Of a stretch of DNA of 64,000 nucleotides, positions 8,785 through 16,752 are shown piece by piece. Numbering within the stretch: position 1 is the first letter of the stretch; each line of letters begins with the position of its first letter. Under the pieces are notes generated by a model. It worked only from the letters and a program-made list of their open reading frames with translations, had not been told where the DNA came from and searched no databases. This DNA is from Streptomyces mexicanus (lineage in GTDB: Bacteria; Actinomycetota; Actinomycetes; Streptomycetales; Streptomycetaceae). The stretch is taken from contig NZ_LR732544.1 of NCBI RefSeq assembly GCF_902506575.1, positions 5,568,065-5,632,064 of the forward strand, in the 5' to 3' direction. The position numbers and the translations under genes were made by a program.

Positions 8785-8889
8785 CCTCCTGGGTGACGGT
8801 CAACGTGACGGGGCGGGCCTCGGAGGTGTGCTGCGCGAGCGGTTCACGGCGTGGGTCGTTCCCCCGATGACCGGCGCCCACCGCCCGGA

Positions 8890-8923
8890 GGAACCCCGGT
8901 CGTGCGGCGGCCGGGGTTCCTTT
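8890..8923 (+). terminator. Rho-independent terminator after abfB
   Basis: Perfect 10-bp stem (GGAACCCCGG / CCGGGGTTCC) with an 11-nt loop, followed by TTTC. It lies between convergent abfB and the MFS gene. Confidence 0.8.
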
Positions 8924-9023
8924 CGTCCGGAGCGGGCGCCGGGCCGCACGGTCCTGCTCCCGAGCCCGGACGACGATCGCCGCATCACACCGCCCGCCGA
9001 CCGGCGCACCGCCCATCGGCCGG

Positions 9024-10463
9024 TCAGGCCTCGGCGGCCAGGCTGCGGTCGCGGGTCTCGGGCAGCAGCAGCACGCAGCACAGCGAGATCGCACCGAGCA
9101 CGCTGAGGTACCAGCCGACCGTGGCCGACCCGAACGACGACTGCAGCCGGGTGGCGACGAGCGGCGTGACGGCACCGCCGAGCACACCGCCCAGGTTGTA
9201 GGCGATGCTCGCACCGGAGTAGCGCACCGTGGTGTGGAACAGCTCCGGCAGATAGGCGCCCATGGGCCCGTAGATGAGACCCATGCAGAAGAGCGCGCCG
9301 CCCAGGGCCAGCGTGACGAGCACGGACGTACCGGTGTCCATCAGGGGGAACAGCACGAACCCCCAGACCACGGCCGCGGCGGCGCCCAGCAGGACCAGCT
9401 TGCGCCGCCCGCCGGTGTCCGAGCGGGTCGCGGAGAGCCAGGTGCCGAGCGCGAGGAAGAGCACCGCGCACAGCGAGACGACCAGCATGGTGGTGCGCCC
9501 GATGCCCAGGGGGCCGGTGGCGTACGACAGGCAGTACGTCGTGGCGGTGTAGAAGAGTCCGTACGCCGCCGTCATGCCGCCCGCGCCCAGCAGCAGCTCC
9601 TTCGGGTGACGCCGCAGCACCTGCACGAAGGGCGCGCGGCTGGCCTCGTTCTTCGCCATGACGTCGGCGAAGACGGGCGTCTCGCTGATCTTGAGGCGGA
9701 CGAAGAGGCCGACGACCACGAGGATCAGCGAGGCGAGGAACGGTACGCGCCAACCCCAGGAGGCGAAGGAGGCGTCGTCGAGGCTGTCGGACAGGATCAG
9801 GAAGATGCCGGTCGCGGCGAAGAAGCCCACGGACGGGCCGAGTTGCGGGAAGGCCGCGTACAGACCGCGCCGTTTCGCGGGCGCGTGCTCCACGGCCAGC
9901 AGCGCGGCGCCGCCCCACTCGCCGCCCAGGCCGATCCCCTGGAGGAACCGCAGGACGACCAGGGTGATGGGCGCCCAGACGCCCCAGGTGTCGTAGTCCG
10001 GCAGCAGGCCGACCGCGACCGTGGACAGGCCCATCAGGAGCAGCGAGGCGACCAGGACGGACTTGCGGCCGACGCGGTCGCCGAAGTGCCCGAAGATCAT
10101 CGAACCGAGGGGGCGTGCCACGAAGGCGACGGCATAGGTGGAGAAGGACGCGAGCGTGGCGTTGACCGGCGAAAGCTGGGGGAAGAAGGCGCCGTTGAGG
10201 ACCAGGGCGGCAGCGGTTCCGTAGATGTAGAAGTCGTAGAACTCGATCGCGGTGCCGATGAAACTGGCGACGGCGATACGCCCCATGGACTCGGTGGACT
10301 CCGCGGAGTCGGCTGAGCCGGCGGAGTCGGCGGAGTCGGCCGCACCGGCGGCAACAGCCGCGGCGGCCGGGGGCGTCGGCGGTGACGCCGATGAGCCGTC
10401 GTCGCGGGAAGCGGTGCTGCTGCGTTGTGGAGCGAGGAACTCGGGGTCTGCGGGGGAGGGCAC
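9024..10463 (-). CDS. MFS transporter, metabolite:H+ symporter (MHS) type
   Basis: Protein of 479 residues with about 12 membrane segments starting at MGRIAVASFIGTAIEFYDFY, a hallmark of the MHS family (ShiA, ProP and KgtP relatives). The loop signature GHFGDRVGRKSVLV lies between TM2 and TM3, and RFLQGIGLGGEWGGA is the TM4 motif. The N-terminal 60 residues form a low-complexity tail with a repeated SADSA pattern. GTG 10463 is chosen because AGGCAGGA precedes it at good spacing. The substrate is probably an organic acid but cannot be assigned. It is divergent from the GntR gene, its likely regulator. Confidence 0.88.
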   Translation of the reverse strand: MPSPADPEFLAPQRSSTASRDDGSSASPPTPPAAAAVAAGAADSADSAGSADSAESTESMGRIAVASFIGTAIEFYDFYIYGTAAALVLNGAFFPQLSPVNATLASFSTYAVAFVARPLGSMIFGHFGDRVGRKSVLVASLLLMGLSTVAVGLLPDYDTWGVWAPITLVVLRFLQGIGLGGEWGGAALLAVEHAPAKRRGLYAAFPQLGPSVGFFAATGIFLILSDSLDDASFASWGWRVPFLASLILVVVGLFVRLKISETPVFADVMAKNEASRAPFVQVLRRHPKELLLGAGGMTAAYGLFYTATTYCLSYATGPLGIGRTTMLVVSLCAVLFLALGTWLSATRSDTGGRRKLVLLGAAAAVVWGFVLFPLMDTGTSVLVTLALGGALFCMGLIYGPMGAYLPELFHTTVRYSGASIAYNLGGVLGGAVTPLVATRLQSSFGSATVGWYLSVLGAISLCCVLLLPETRDRSLAAEA

Positions 10464-10551
10464 GGCAGTCCTGCCTTTCAGGGCGGGGCGAGTGGCGCGG
10501 GAGAGGTGCCGTCGAGGGCGTCGGGCAACGGGGCACGGCTCCCTATACTGC

Positions 10552-10580
10552 GGTACGACTGATTTTGCGATCGGTATGAC
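10552..10580. promoter_or_regulatory. Direct repeats GGTACGAC / GGTATGAC in the MFS-GntR divergent region
   Basis: The two 8-bp elements start 21 bp apart, two helical turns, just downstream of a -10-like TATACT at 10544-10549 on the plus strand. They are a candidate binding site for the adjacent FadR-type GntR regulator. Confidence 0.4.
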
Positions 10581-10630
10581 CACATCTTCAAGGCCCTGGA
10601 CGATCATCGAATCGGAGAGGGAGGGGCGGA

Positions 10631-11410
10631 ATGGGCGGCACCGGTGAGCGGAACGGCACGAAGAGGGCGGAAGGCATCCGAGAGGACTCCATCACCCAAG
10701 GCCTGACGCGGGTGATCCGCGAGATGGAACCGGGCAGCCGCTTGCCCAGTGAACGGCTCCTCGCCGAACAGCTGGGCGTCAGCCGTACGGCGCTGCGGGA
10801 CCGGCTCCAACTCCTGGAGGCCTTCGGGGCGCTGCGGCGCGTCACCGGCTCGGGCACCTACGTCCAGGCCCTCGACCCCGAGGGGCTCGCCTTCGCGCTG
10901 GAGGTGGGGATGCGCGCCAGCGGTCTCGACCTGCCCGCCTTGCACAGCGTGCGGGTCGGTCTGGAGCGGCAGGCGGCGGTCGAGGCGGCCATCAAGGGCG
11001 ACCCCGTGCTCATCGGCCACATGCGCCGTCAGGTCATGGCGATGGAGCGGGCGCAGGCCGCGGAGGACCTGGACCGCGCGGATGTAGCCTTCCACGAGGC
11101 GCTCTTCAACGCCTCGGAGAACCCGGCACTGATCTTCTTCTCCCGCGCACTGGCCGGCGCCCTGCGGCAGTCCCTGCTCGAACGGCGCCGCAAGATGCGG
11201 CGGTTGATCCACGACAAGAGCCTGATGGTGCGCACGCACGACGGCATCCACCGCGGCGTGGAGAGCGGAAGCGCGGCCCTGGCCGCAGCGGCCGTGGACG
11301 CCCACTTCAGCGCCTTCCACGAAGCGGTGCTCGACCGCGACGAGTGGCCGGCGGACGTGGCCTCAGGGGCGTACCGGGCACGCGACGGCCGGGTCGACGC
11401 CGACCGGTAG
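10631..11410 (+). CDS. GntR-family regulator, FadR/FCD subgroup
   Basis: Protein of 259 residues. The N-terminal winged helix contains the GntR signature PGSRLPSERLLAEQLGVSRT near residues 33-52. The helical C-terminal domain carries metal or ligand histidines (DVAFHEALF, HDGIHRGV, AHFSAFHEA) typical of FCD effector domains that sense carboxylic acids. ATG 10631 follows a strong purine-rich ribosome site (GAGAGGGAGGGG). It probably represses the divergent MHS transporter and itself. Confidence 0.9.
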   Translation: MGGTGERNGTKRAEGIREDSITQGLTRVIREMEPGSRLPSERLLAEQLGVSRTALRDRLQLLEAFGALRRVTGSGTYVQALDPEGLAFALEVGMRASGLDLPALHSVRVGLERQAAVEAAIKGDPVLIGHMRRQVMAMERAQAAEDLDRADVAFHEALFNASENPALIFFSRALAGALRQSLLERRRKMRRLIHDKSLMVRTHDGIHRGVESGSAALAAAAVDAHFSAFHEAVLDRDEWPADVASGAYRARDGRVDADR

Positions 11411-11542
11411 GGCGGGAACGGCGCGGCCGCCGCCGTCCGCACACCTCCCGGGCCTCGCAGACGAGCGCGACCGGGGCGACCGGGCGACCGGGGCGCAGGG
11501 TGACCCGGGCCGTGGTCGTGGCCGGCGTGGGATCATCCGGTC

Positions 11543-11830
11543 ATGAGCAGTGATCTGGAAGTGAGTGCCCTGGCGATCAACGTCACGATTCCGGAGCCGC
11601 TTCGCTGGACGGACACCCGGCGCGGTGAGGAGTTCACCCTGACCACGCTCAACGTCCGGCTCCTCCCGGACGGCCACCTCGCCGTCAAGGCCTACGGCCG
11701 GCCCGTCGCGGGCGGTCGGGGCGCGTACGTTTCGTTCCCCGTCCCCGACCGGCCCGAACTGGCGGCCCTGGTCTCCGGCGCCGCCGATCGCGCCGGGGCC
11801 TTGTGGGCCGCCCACCGCGGCTTGGGCTGA
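11543..11830 (+). CDS. Small conserved-looking protein, function unknown
   Basis: A 95-residue soluble protein (MSSDLEVSALAINVTIPEPL...) with a predicted beta-rich centre and a helical end. It has no catalytic motif, signal peptide or membrane segment. Codon use is typical for the neighbourhood and the start ATG is clear. It stands alone between GntR and the phosphotransferase, with 132 and 154 bp on either side. Confidence 0.6.
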   Translation: MSSDLEVSALAINVTIPEPLRWTDTRRGEEFTLTTLNVRLLPDGHLAVKAYGRPVAGGRGAYVSFPVPDRPELAALVSGAADRAGALWAAHRGLG

Positions 11831-11984
11831 GCCGGAAGCCCTCGGGCCGGCCGCCCCGTCCTGGCCCGGCGGCACCGCCTGGAGGCGTGCCCGGGGCCGA
11901 TCGCTCTGTCGCCGGGCGCCGTTGCCTGTGATGATGTGCACCAGGGGAGTGACACCGGTGACGTCATGGGGTCCGGGGGGATCG

Positions 11985-12755
11985 ATGAGCAGCACGACGA
12001 GTACCACGAGCACGGAGCACACCGCGTCGGCGCTGACCCGGCTGAAGGCCGCGCAGAAGAGCGCGAAGGGCGTGTCGCTGTACTCGCGGTTCGTGAACCG
12101 GCCGGCGGGGCGGTATCTCGCCGCGGGGGCCTATCGCCTCGGGCTGACGCCGAACCAGGTCACGGCGATCAGCGCCGTCTTCAGTTTCGCGGCGGTGGCC
12201 ACGGCCGCGTGCGCCTCGCCCACCTGGGGCACGGGCCTGCTGGTGTGGCTGGGGCTCGCCGTCGGGTTCGCCTTCGACTCCGCCGACGGGCAGCTGGCCC
12301 GGCTGCGCGGCGGGGGCAGTGCGGCAGGGGAGTGGCTCGACCATGTGGTCGACTGCGCCAAGATCACCGCGTTGCACACCGCTGTGCTGATCGCCTTTCA
12401 CCGGCACCCCGGCCACTTCGGCACCGGGGCCGACGGCTGGCTGCTGGTGCCGCTCGGCTTCCAGCTCGCCGCCGTCGTCACCTTCTTCGGCGGGCTGCTC
12501 ACCGAGCAGCTCAAGCGGAAGGCGGCCCCGGGTGCGGGTGCGGGTGCGGGTGCGGGTGCGAGCGCCGCGCCGTCCACGGTGCGCGCGGTGGCCCTGCTGC
12601 CCGTGGACCACGGGGTGTTCTGCCTGGTCTTCCTGCTGCTCGGCGGCGGCAGCGCGTTCCGCTGGGCCTACACCGTGCTCGGTGCCGCCGCCGCGCTGTT
12701 CCTCCTGGCCTTCCTCACCAAGTGGTTCCGGGAGCTGTCCGCGCCTCCTCGGTGA
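11985..12755 (+). CDS. CDP-alcohol phosphatidyltransferase family protein
   Basis: A 256-residue membrane enzyme. The full CDP-OH-PT signature is present near residues 103-128: D-x2-D-G-x2-A-R-x8-G-x3-D-x3-D, read as FDSADGQLARLRGGG followed by AAGEWLDHVVD. The family displaces CMP from a CDP-alcohol to make a phosphodiester lipid or polymer precursor. The acceptor is not readable. An Ala/Gly-rich run GAGAGAGAGASA links two membrane segments. ATG 11985 has a GGGGGG ribosome site; earlier ATGs lack one. Its 3' end overlaps the convergent cytidylyltransferase by 41 bp. Confidence 0.87.
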   Translation: MSSTTSTTSTEHTASALTRLKAAQKSAKGVSLYSRFVNRPAGRYLAAGAYRLGLTPNQVTAISAVFSFAAVATAACASPTWGTGLLVWLGLAVGFAFDSADGQLARLRGGGSAAGEWLDHVVDCAKITALHTAVLIAFHRHPGHFGTGADGWLLVPLGFQLAAVVTFFGGLLTEQLKRKAAPGAGAGAGAGASAAPSTVRAVALLPVDHGVFCLVFLLLGGGSAFRWAYTVLGAAAALFLLAFLTKWFRELSAPPR

Positions 12756-13200
12756 CCTGCGGGGTGTTCAGCACGTCGATGGCCCGGCGCAGCTGGGTGC
12801 TGGAGGTGTGCACCGTGTACGGGAAGTAGACGACGTCCACGCCCACGGTGGCGAAGTCCCGCTCCAGCCGGTCCCCCTTCGGCGTGCCGCGCCAGTCGTC
12901 GCCCTTGAACAGCACGTCGAAGCGGACCTGCTTCCACGTCTCCAGCTTGTCCGGCACGGTCTCGACGAACGCGGCGTCCACGTACCGGATGCTGCGGACG
13001 ATCTCCAGCCGCTCGACCAGCGGGATCATCGGCCGCCTGCCCTTGGCGCGTTCGGCCATCTCGTCCGAGACCACGCCCGCCACCAGGTAGTCGCACTGGG
13101 CGCGTGCGTGGCGCAGGATGTTCAAGTGCCCGATGTGGAAAAGGTCGTAGGCGCCCGGTGCGTAGCCCACCCGGTACGGTCTGCTCGATGCCGACGGCAC
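12715..13200 (-). CDS. Cytidylyltransferase-like nucleotidyltransferase (TagD/RfaE-C type)
   Basis: A 161-residue single-domain enzyme of the HIGH nucleotidyltransferase superfamily. The signature GYAPGAYDLFHIGHLNIL near the start holds the HxGH motif, and PYTVHTSSTQLR is an ISSTxIR-like end motif. Relatives activate glycerol-3-phosphate or a similar phospho-alcohol with CTP. GTG 13200 follows AAGGGGGG; the longer frame from 13281 is rejected. The gene overlaps tail-to-tail with the CDP-alcohol phosphotransferase, so the pair may make and use one CDP-alcohol (inference). Confidence 0.85.
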   Translation of the reverse strand: MPSASSRPYRVGYAPGAYDLFHIGHLNILRHARAQCDYLVAGVVSDEMAERAKGRRPMIPLVERLEIVRSIRYVDAAFVETVPDKLETWKQVRFDVLFKGDDWRGTPKGDRLERDFATVGVDVVYFPYTVHTSSTQLRRAIDVLNTPQVTEEARTAPGTTW

Positions 13201-13448
13201 GGATACCCCCCTTGGTTCGATGACGTCCCCCTGCGGGCACCCGGTGCCGGATGCCCCGCGCGCACCCCGCTCACCGTTCACCGAAGAGCGCGCGAACTTT
13301 GACCATAGCGTTCATGTCCGGTGCAGGAAGGGTGAACAAACGGGGTGCTTCCTGGTTCACTGGTGTGCAGCGCGTGGCACCGGGGGGTCCTGTGCCCCGC
13401 GGACGCACAGGGCAGGCCGCCGAGCGGCCGGGGGGAAGGTTTCGTCGC

Positions 13449-14684
13449 GTGACGCAGAGCCGCAGACGCAGGTTGCTTCTGGTGTCGACCAACTACGCGC
13501 CCGAGCACACCGGCATCGGCCCCTACGCCACCGGCATCGCCGAGCACTGGGCGAGCCGCGGGCACGACACCCACGTCCTCGCCGGTCTCCCGCACTACCC
13601 GTCCTGGCGCCTGGACCCCGCCTACCGGAAGGTGTGGCGGGCCACCGAGCAGCGCGCCGGGGTCACCGTGCACCGGCGCCGGCACAGCGTCCCGCCGCGC
13701 CAGAGCGCCCTGCGCAGGGCCCTGTTCGAGGGATCGATCCTCGCCCACGGGCTGCTCGCCCCGCCCCGCACCGGACGTCTCGACGCTGTGCTCGCCCAGC
13801 TGCCCAGCCTCGCCGGGGGAGTGCTCGGCGCCCGGATCGCCGCCCGGCACCACGCCCCGTACGTGCCCGTCGTGCAGGACCTCATGGGGGCCGCCGCCGC
13901 GCAGTCCGGCATCCAGGGCGGCGGCCGCGCCGCCGAGCTGGCCGAGCGTGCCGAGGCGTGGGTGCTGCGGCGCGCCACCCTCGTCGGCGTCATCCACGAG
14001 ACGTTCGTGGAGCGGGTGCGGGCCATGGGCGTGGATCCGGGACGCATCCGGCTGGTCCCCAACTGGCCGCACATAGCAGCCCCTTCGAGGCCGCGGGACC
14101 GTACCCGCGCACGGCGGGGCTGGCCGCCGGAGCAGCCCGTCGTCCTGCGCTCCGGCAACATGGGCCTCAAGCAGGGGCTGGGGGTGCTGGTGGAGGCCGC
14201 CCGCCGCGACCCGGCCACCCGGATCGTGCTGATGGGCGACGGCAACCAGCGCGAGCCCCTGGCCCGCCGCGCCGAGGGACTGCCCAACCTGGACTTCCTG
14301 CCGCCGGCCGCCGACGCCGACTTCCCCGACGTGCTCGCCGCCGCCGACGTCCTCGCCGTGACCCAGCGCGCCTCCGTCCTCGACATGAGCGTCCCCTCCA
14401 AGCTCACCTCCTACTTCGCGGCCGGGCGTCCCGTGGTCGCCTCCGTCGCCGCCGAGGGTGGCACCGCCCGCGAGGTGCTGCGCTCCGGTGCCGGAATCGT
14501 CGTGGAACCGGAGAATCCCGATCAGTTTCTGGCAGCAGTGCGTAGACTCGCCGAAGATCCGGGCGCGGCGGAGGAGTTGGGCGCGGCGGGACCGCGCCAT
14601 GTGGCCGCTCATCTGTCGCCGGAGGCGGGTCTGGCGCGGATCGACGCGCTGATCGACGAGGCTTTGGGGGGTCGTCGCAGGTGA
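13449..14684 (+). CDS. GT4-family glycosyltransferase
   Basis: A 411-residue two-domain GT-B enzyme. The N-terminal acceptor domain starts LLLVSTNYAPEHTGIGPYAT, typical of WcaI-like glycosyltransferases. The C-terminal donor domain contains SGNMGLKQGL, VLMGDGNQRE and the nucleotide-sugar region with SVPSKLTSYFAAGRPVVAS. It probably adds a sugar during exopolysaccharide assembly. GTG 13449 follows GGGGGGAAGG. Its stop overlaps the next start (GTGA at 14681), so it is translationally coupled to the Wzz-like gene. Confidence 0.9.
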   Translation: MTQSRRRRLLLVSTNYAPEHTGIGPYATGIAEHWASRGHDTHVLAGLPHYPSWRLDPAYRKVWRATEQRAGVTVHRRRHSVPPRQSALRRALFEGSILAHGLLAPPRTGRLDAVLAQLPSLAGGVLGARIAARHHAPYVPVVQDLMGAAAAQSGIQGGGRAAELAERAEAWVLRRATLVGVIHETFVERVRAMGVDPGRIRLVPNWPHIAAPSRPRDRTRARRGWPPEQPVVLRSGNMGLKQGLGVLVEAARRDPATRIVLMGDGNQREPLARRAEGLPNLDFLPPAADADFPDVLAAADVLAVTQRASVLDMSVPSKLTSYFAAGRPVVASVAAEGGTAREVLRSGAGIVVEPENPDQFLAAVRRLAEDPGAAEELGAAGPRHVAAHLSPEAGLARIDALIDEALGGRRR

Positions 14685-16390
14685 GCGACACACACGTTTC
14701 CGTCCGGGGGGAGGACGAGCCGGAGCAGTTGCGCGAACAGTTCCGCCAACTGCTGCGCTACCGCTGGCTGATCGGCGGCGGGGTCGGCATCGGGCTGCTG
14801 GCCGGCGCCTGGCTCGGCATCACCGGCGCCGACAGCTACGCCGCCACCACCGACATCGTGCTGCGCGCCCCCACCAGCGACCCGTTCGCGCCCACCCTGT
14901 CCAGCGACAAGGCGATCAACATGGGCTCCGAGCGGCAGACGGCGCTCAGCCGCAAGGTCGCCGAGGGCGCCGCGCAGCGGCTCGGCATGCGCGCGGACGA
15001 CGCCGACCGGCTGCAGCACGGACTGCAGGTCACCAACCCGCCGCAGACCCTCGTCCTGCACTTCACCTACACCTCCTCCGACCCGAAGGAGGCGGCCCGC
15101 CGCGCCAACGCCCTCACCCAGTCCTACATCGACCTGCGCAAGCAGCAGTGGGAGGCCGTGCGCGGGTCGATGCTCAAGAGCCTGCAGGACCAGCTCGACC
15201 CGGTCGCCAAGCAGAACGACGAACTCTCCAAGCGGATCAAGCAGTTGCCCGACGGCTCCGCCGCCGACTCCGCCTACGCCGTGCAGGCCAACCTGCTCAA
15301 CCGCATCACCGACCTGCGCTCCAAGATCACCAGCCTGAAGGCGCTCGACATGACGCCCGGCAACGTGATCCGCAACGCCACCGCCCCCACCTCCTCCGAC
15401 GGACCGGGCCTGCCGCTGTCGCTGGGCCTCGGCGGCCTCGTCGGCGTCGGCCTCGGCCTGCTCGGCGCCTGGGTCCGCCTGGTCTTCGACCCCGCGCCGC
15501 GCTCGGCCGGGGACGTGGCGCGCGCGGTGCGCGGGCCCGTCCTCGGCGCGCTGCCGCGCGGCTCGGCGGGCGTGCTGGTGGTCGGCCGCAGCGACTCCCG
15601 GGTCGCCGAGGAGTACCGTTCGATCGCCTTCCGGCTCGCCTACGACGAGCGGTTCGCCGACCGGCGCCGCCTGCTGGTGGTCGCCGCGCGCGGCTCCATG
15701 GAGGCGAGCGTGGCCGTCGCCGTCAACCTCGCCGCCTCCTTCGCCGAGACCGGCAAGAACGTACTGCTCGTCGAGGCCGACCTGCGCACCCCGTCACTGG
15801 CCGAACGGCTCGACGTCTCCGCCGCCTCCCGGCCCCGCTGGAGCCGCACCGGCGAGCACGCCGACGGCGAGTGGCCCGGCCCCGGCCACCTTGTGGTCGA
15901 CGCGGGCGAGTCCGGGGCCTTCGGCCTCGTCCCCGGCGAGCGGGTGCGCAACGTGCCCCGCGCGCTGACCTCCGCCCGGACCACCCGGCTGATCGCCGAG
16001 GCCGACGACCCCGCCGCCGCCGTCGTGGTCGTCGCCCCACCCGTCCTCGCCTACGCCGACGCGCTCGCGCTGGTGGACCGGGTCGACGGCGTCCTCATCG
16101 TCTGCGACCCGCGCACCGTGCACCGCGCCGACCTGGTCCGCATCCGCGAGCTGATCGTCGGCGCCGGCGGCACCGTGCTCGGCGCGGTCACGCACACCGA
16201 GTCGCGGCGGCGCGAGGCGGCCGGCTCCCGCCGCGGGAACCGGCGGCGCGGATCCGGGACTTCCGCAGCGCGTCCCGCGCCGCCCGCCGCCCGCACCGCG
16301 CCCGACGCCGGGGCCGACCCCGAGCGGGACCCGGACGCCGACGGCAGCACCACGATCGCCCTGCGCACCGTGCGCTCGGGGGACCGGTGA
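14681..16390 (+). CDS. Wzz/chain-length determinant-like protein with degenerate BY-kinase domain
   Basis: A 569-residue protein. A membrane segment near residues 27-45 and a second near 245-262 flank an extracytoplasmic coiled-coil region, as in polysaccharide co-polymerases. The cytosolic part resembles tyrosine autokinases (NLAASFAETGKNVLLVEADL), but the expected Walker A is replaced by AARGSMEAS without the GK-T/S, so kinase activity is doubtful. The C-terminal tail is Arg/Ala/Pro-rich and not tyrosine-rich. It is the second gene of the exopolysaccharide operon. Its stop codon overlaps a GTG that would start a further gene. Confidence 0.82.
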   Translation: MSDTHVSVRGEDEPEQLREQFRQLLRYRWLIGGGVGIGLLAGAWLGITGADSYAATTDIVLRAPTSDPFAPTLSSDKAINMGSERQTALSRKVAEGAAQRLGMRADDADRLQHGLQVTNPPQTLVLHFTYTSSDPKEAARRANALTQSYIDLRKQQWEAVRGSMLKSLQDQLDPVAKQNDELSKRIKQLPDGSAADSAYAVQANLLNRITDLRSKITSLKALDMTPGNVIRNATAPTSSDGPGLPLSLGLGGLVGVGLGLLGAWVRLVFDPAPRSAGDVARAVRGPVLGALPRGSAGVLVVGRSDSRVAEEYRSIAFRLAYDERFADRRRLLVVAARGSMEASVAVAVNLAASFAETGKNVLLVEADLRTPSLAERLDVSAASRPRWSRTGEHADGEWPGPGHLVVDAGESGAFGLVPGERVRNVPRALTSARTTRLIAEADDPAAAVVVVAPPVLAYADALALVDRVDGVLIVCDPRTVHRADLVRIRELIVGAGGTVLGAVTHTESRRREAAGSRRGNRRRGSGTSAARPAPPAARTAPDAGADPERDPDADGSTTIALRTVRSGDR

Positions 16391-16427
16391 CCGCCCCGGA
16401 CGAAGAGCAGCCGCCGCCCGCCCCACC
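16387..16427 (+). pseudogene. First 13 codons of the next exopolysaccharide gene, cut by adapter
   Basis: GTG 16387 overlaps the Wzz-like stop (GTGA), like the preceding gene pair, and reads VTAPDEEQPPPAP. It then runs directly into Nextera adapter sequence at 16428. The product cannot be identified; the operon evidently continues in the real genome. Confidence 0.6.
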
Positions 16428-16500
16428 CTGCCTCTTATACACATCCGACGCTGCCGTCCACACCCCACCCGTCCCGCACCGCGTTCGCCGTCTCATAAAA
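16428..16500. other. Illumina Nextera Read 1/P5 adapter read-through (assembly artefact)
   Basis: From 16428 the sequence matches the reverse complement of the Nextera Read 1 adapter including the transposon mosaic end (core CTCTTATACACATC, then GACGCTGCCG), with about 4 mismatches in 33. A degenerate index and the P5 end (CGCCGTCTCATAAAA against CGCCGTATCATTAAAA) follow up to 16500. Translations show the known contaminant peptides LLYTSDAA and DVYKRQ. This is not genomic DNA. Confidence 0.95.
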
Positions 16501-16752
16501 CGCCTCTACTCGGTCTTCAGCCACCGTGCTCGTGTCACCACCGATAACCCCACCATCCTCCTGCTCCTGTCGCCTTGCATTCCTCAACCGCTGCCTCGCA
16601 CCTCCTCTCCCCCCGCCGCCAGGCGCGGGCCCCCTCCTCCTGCCTCGCCGGAAAATCCCGGGTGCCCGCCCCCCGATCTCTGTACGTTGGGACCGCACGC
16701 GAGCCCACGACCAGCGGCTTCGCTTCTTCCCGATTCTTTCGAGGCACCCACC
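16501..16752. other. Low-confidence junction sequence, then Hen1 upstream region
   Basis: Roughly 16501-16620 is C/T-rich, unlike its surroundings, and probably error-laden read ends. From about 16650 it looks like normal upstream DNA of the Hen1 gene. No gene is supported here. Confidence 0.55.

Noticed and set aside
14681..16390. Active bacterial tyrosine kinase
   Set aside because: The Walker A position reads AARGSMEAS without the GK-S/T, and the C-terminal tail lacks a tyrosine cluster, so only a degenerate domain is supported.
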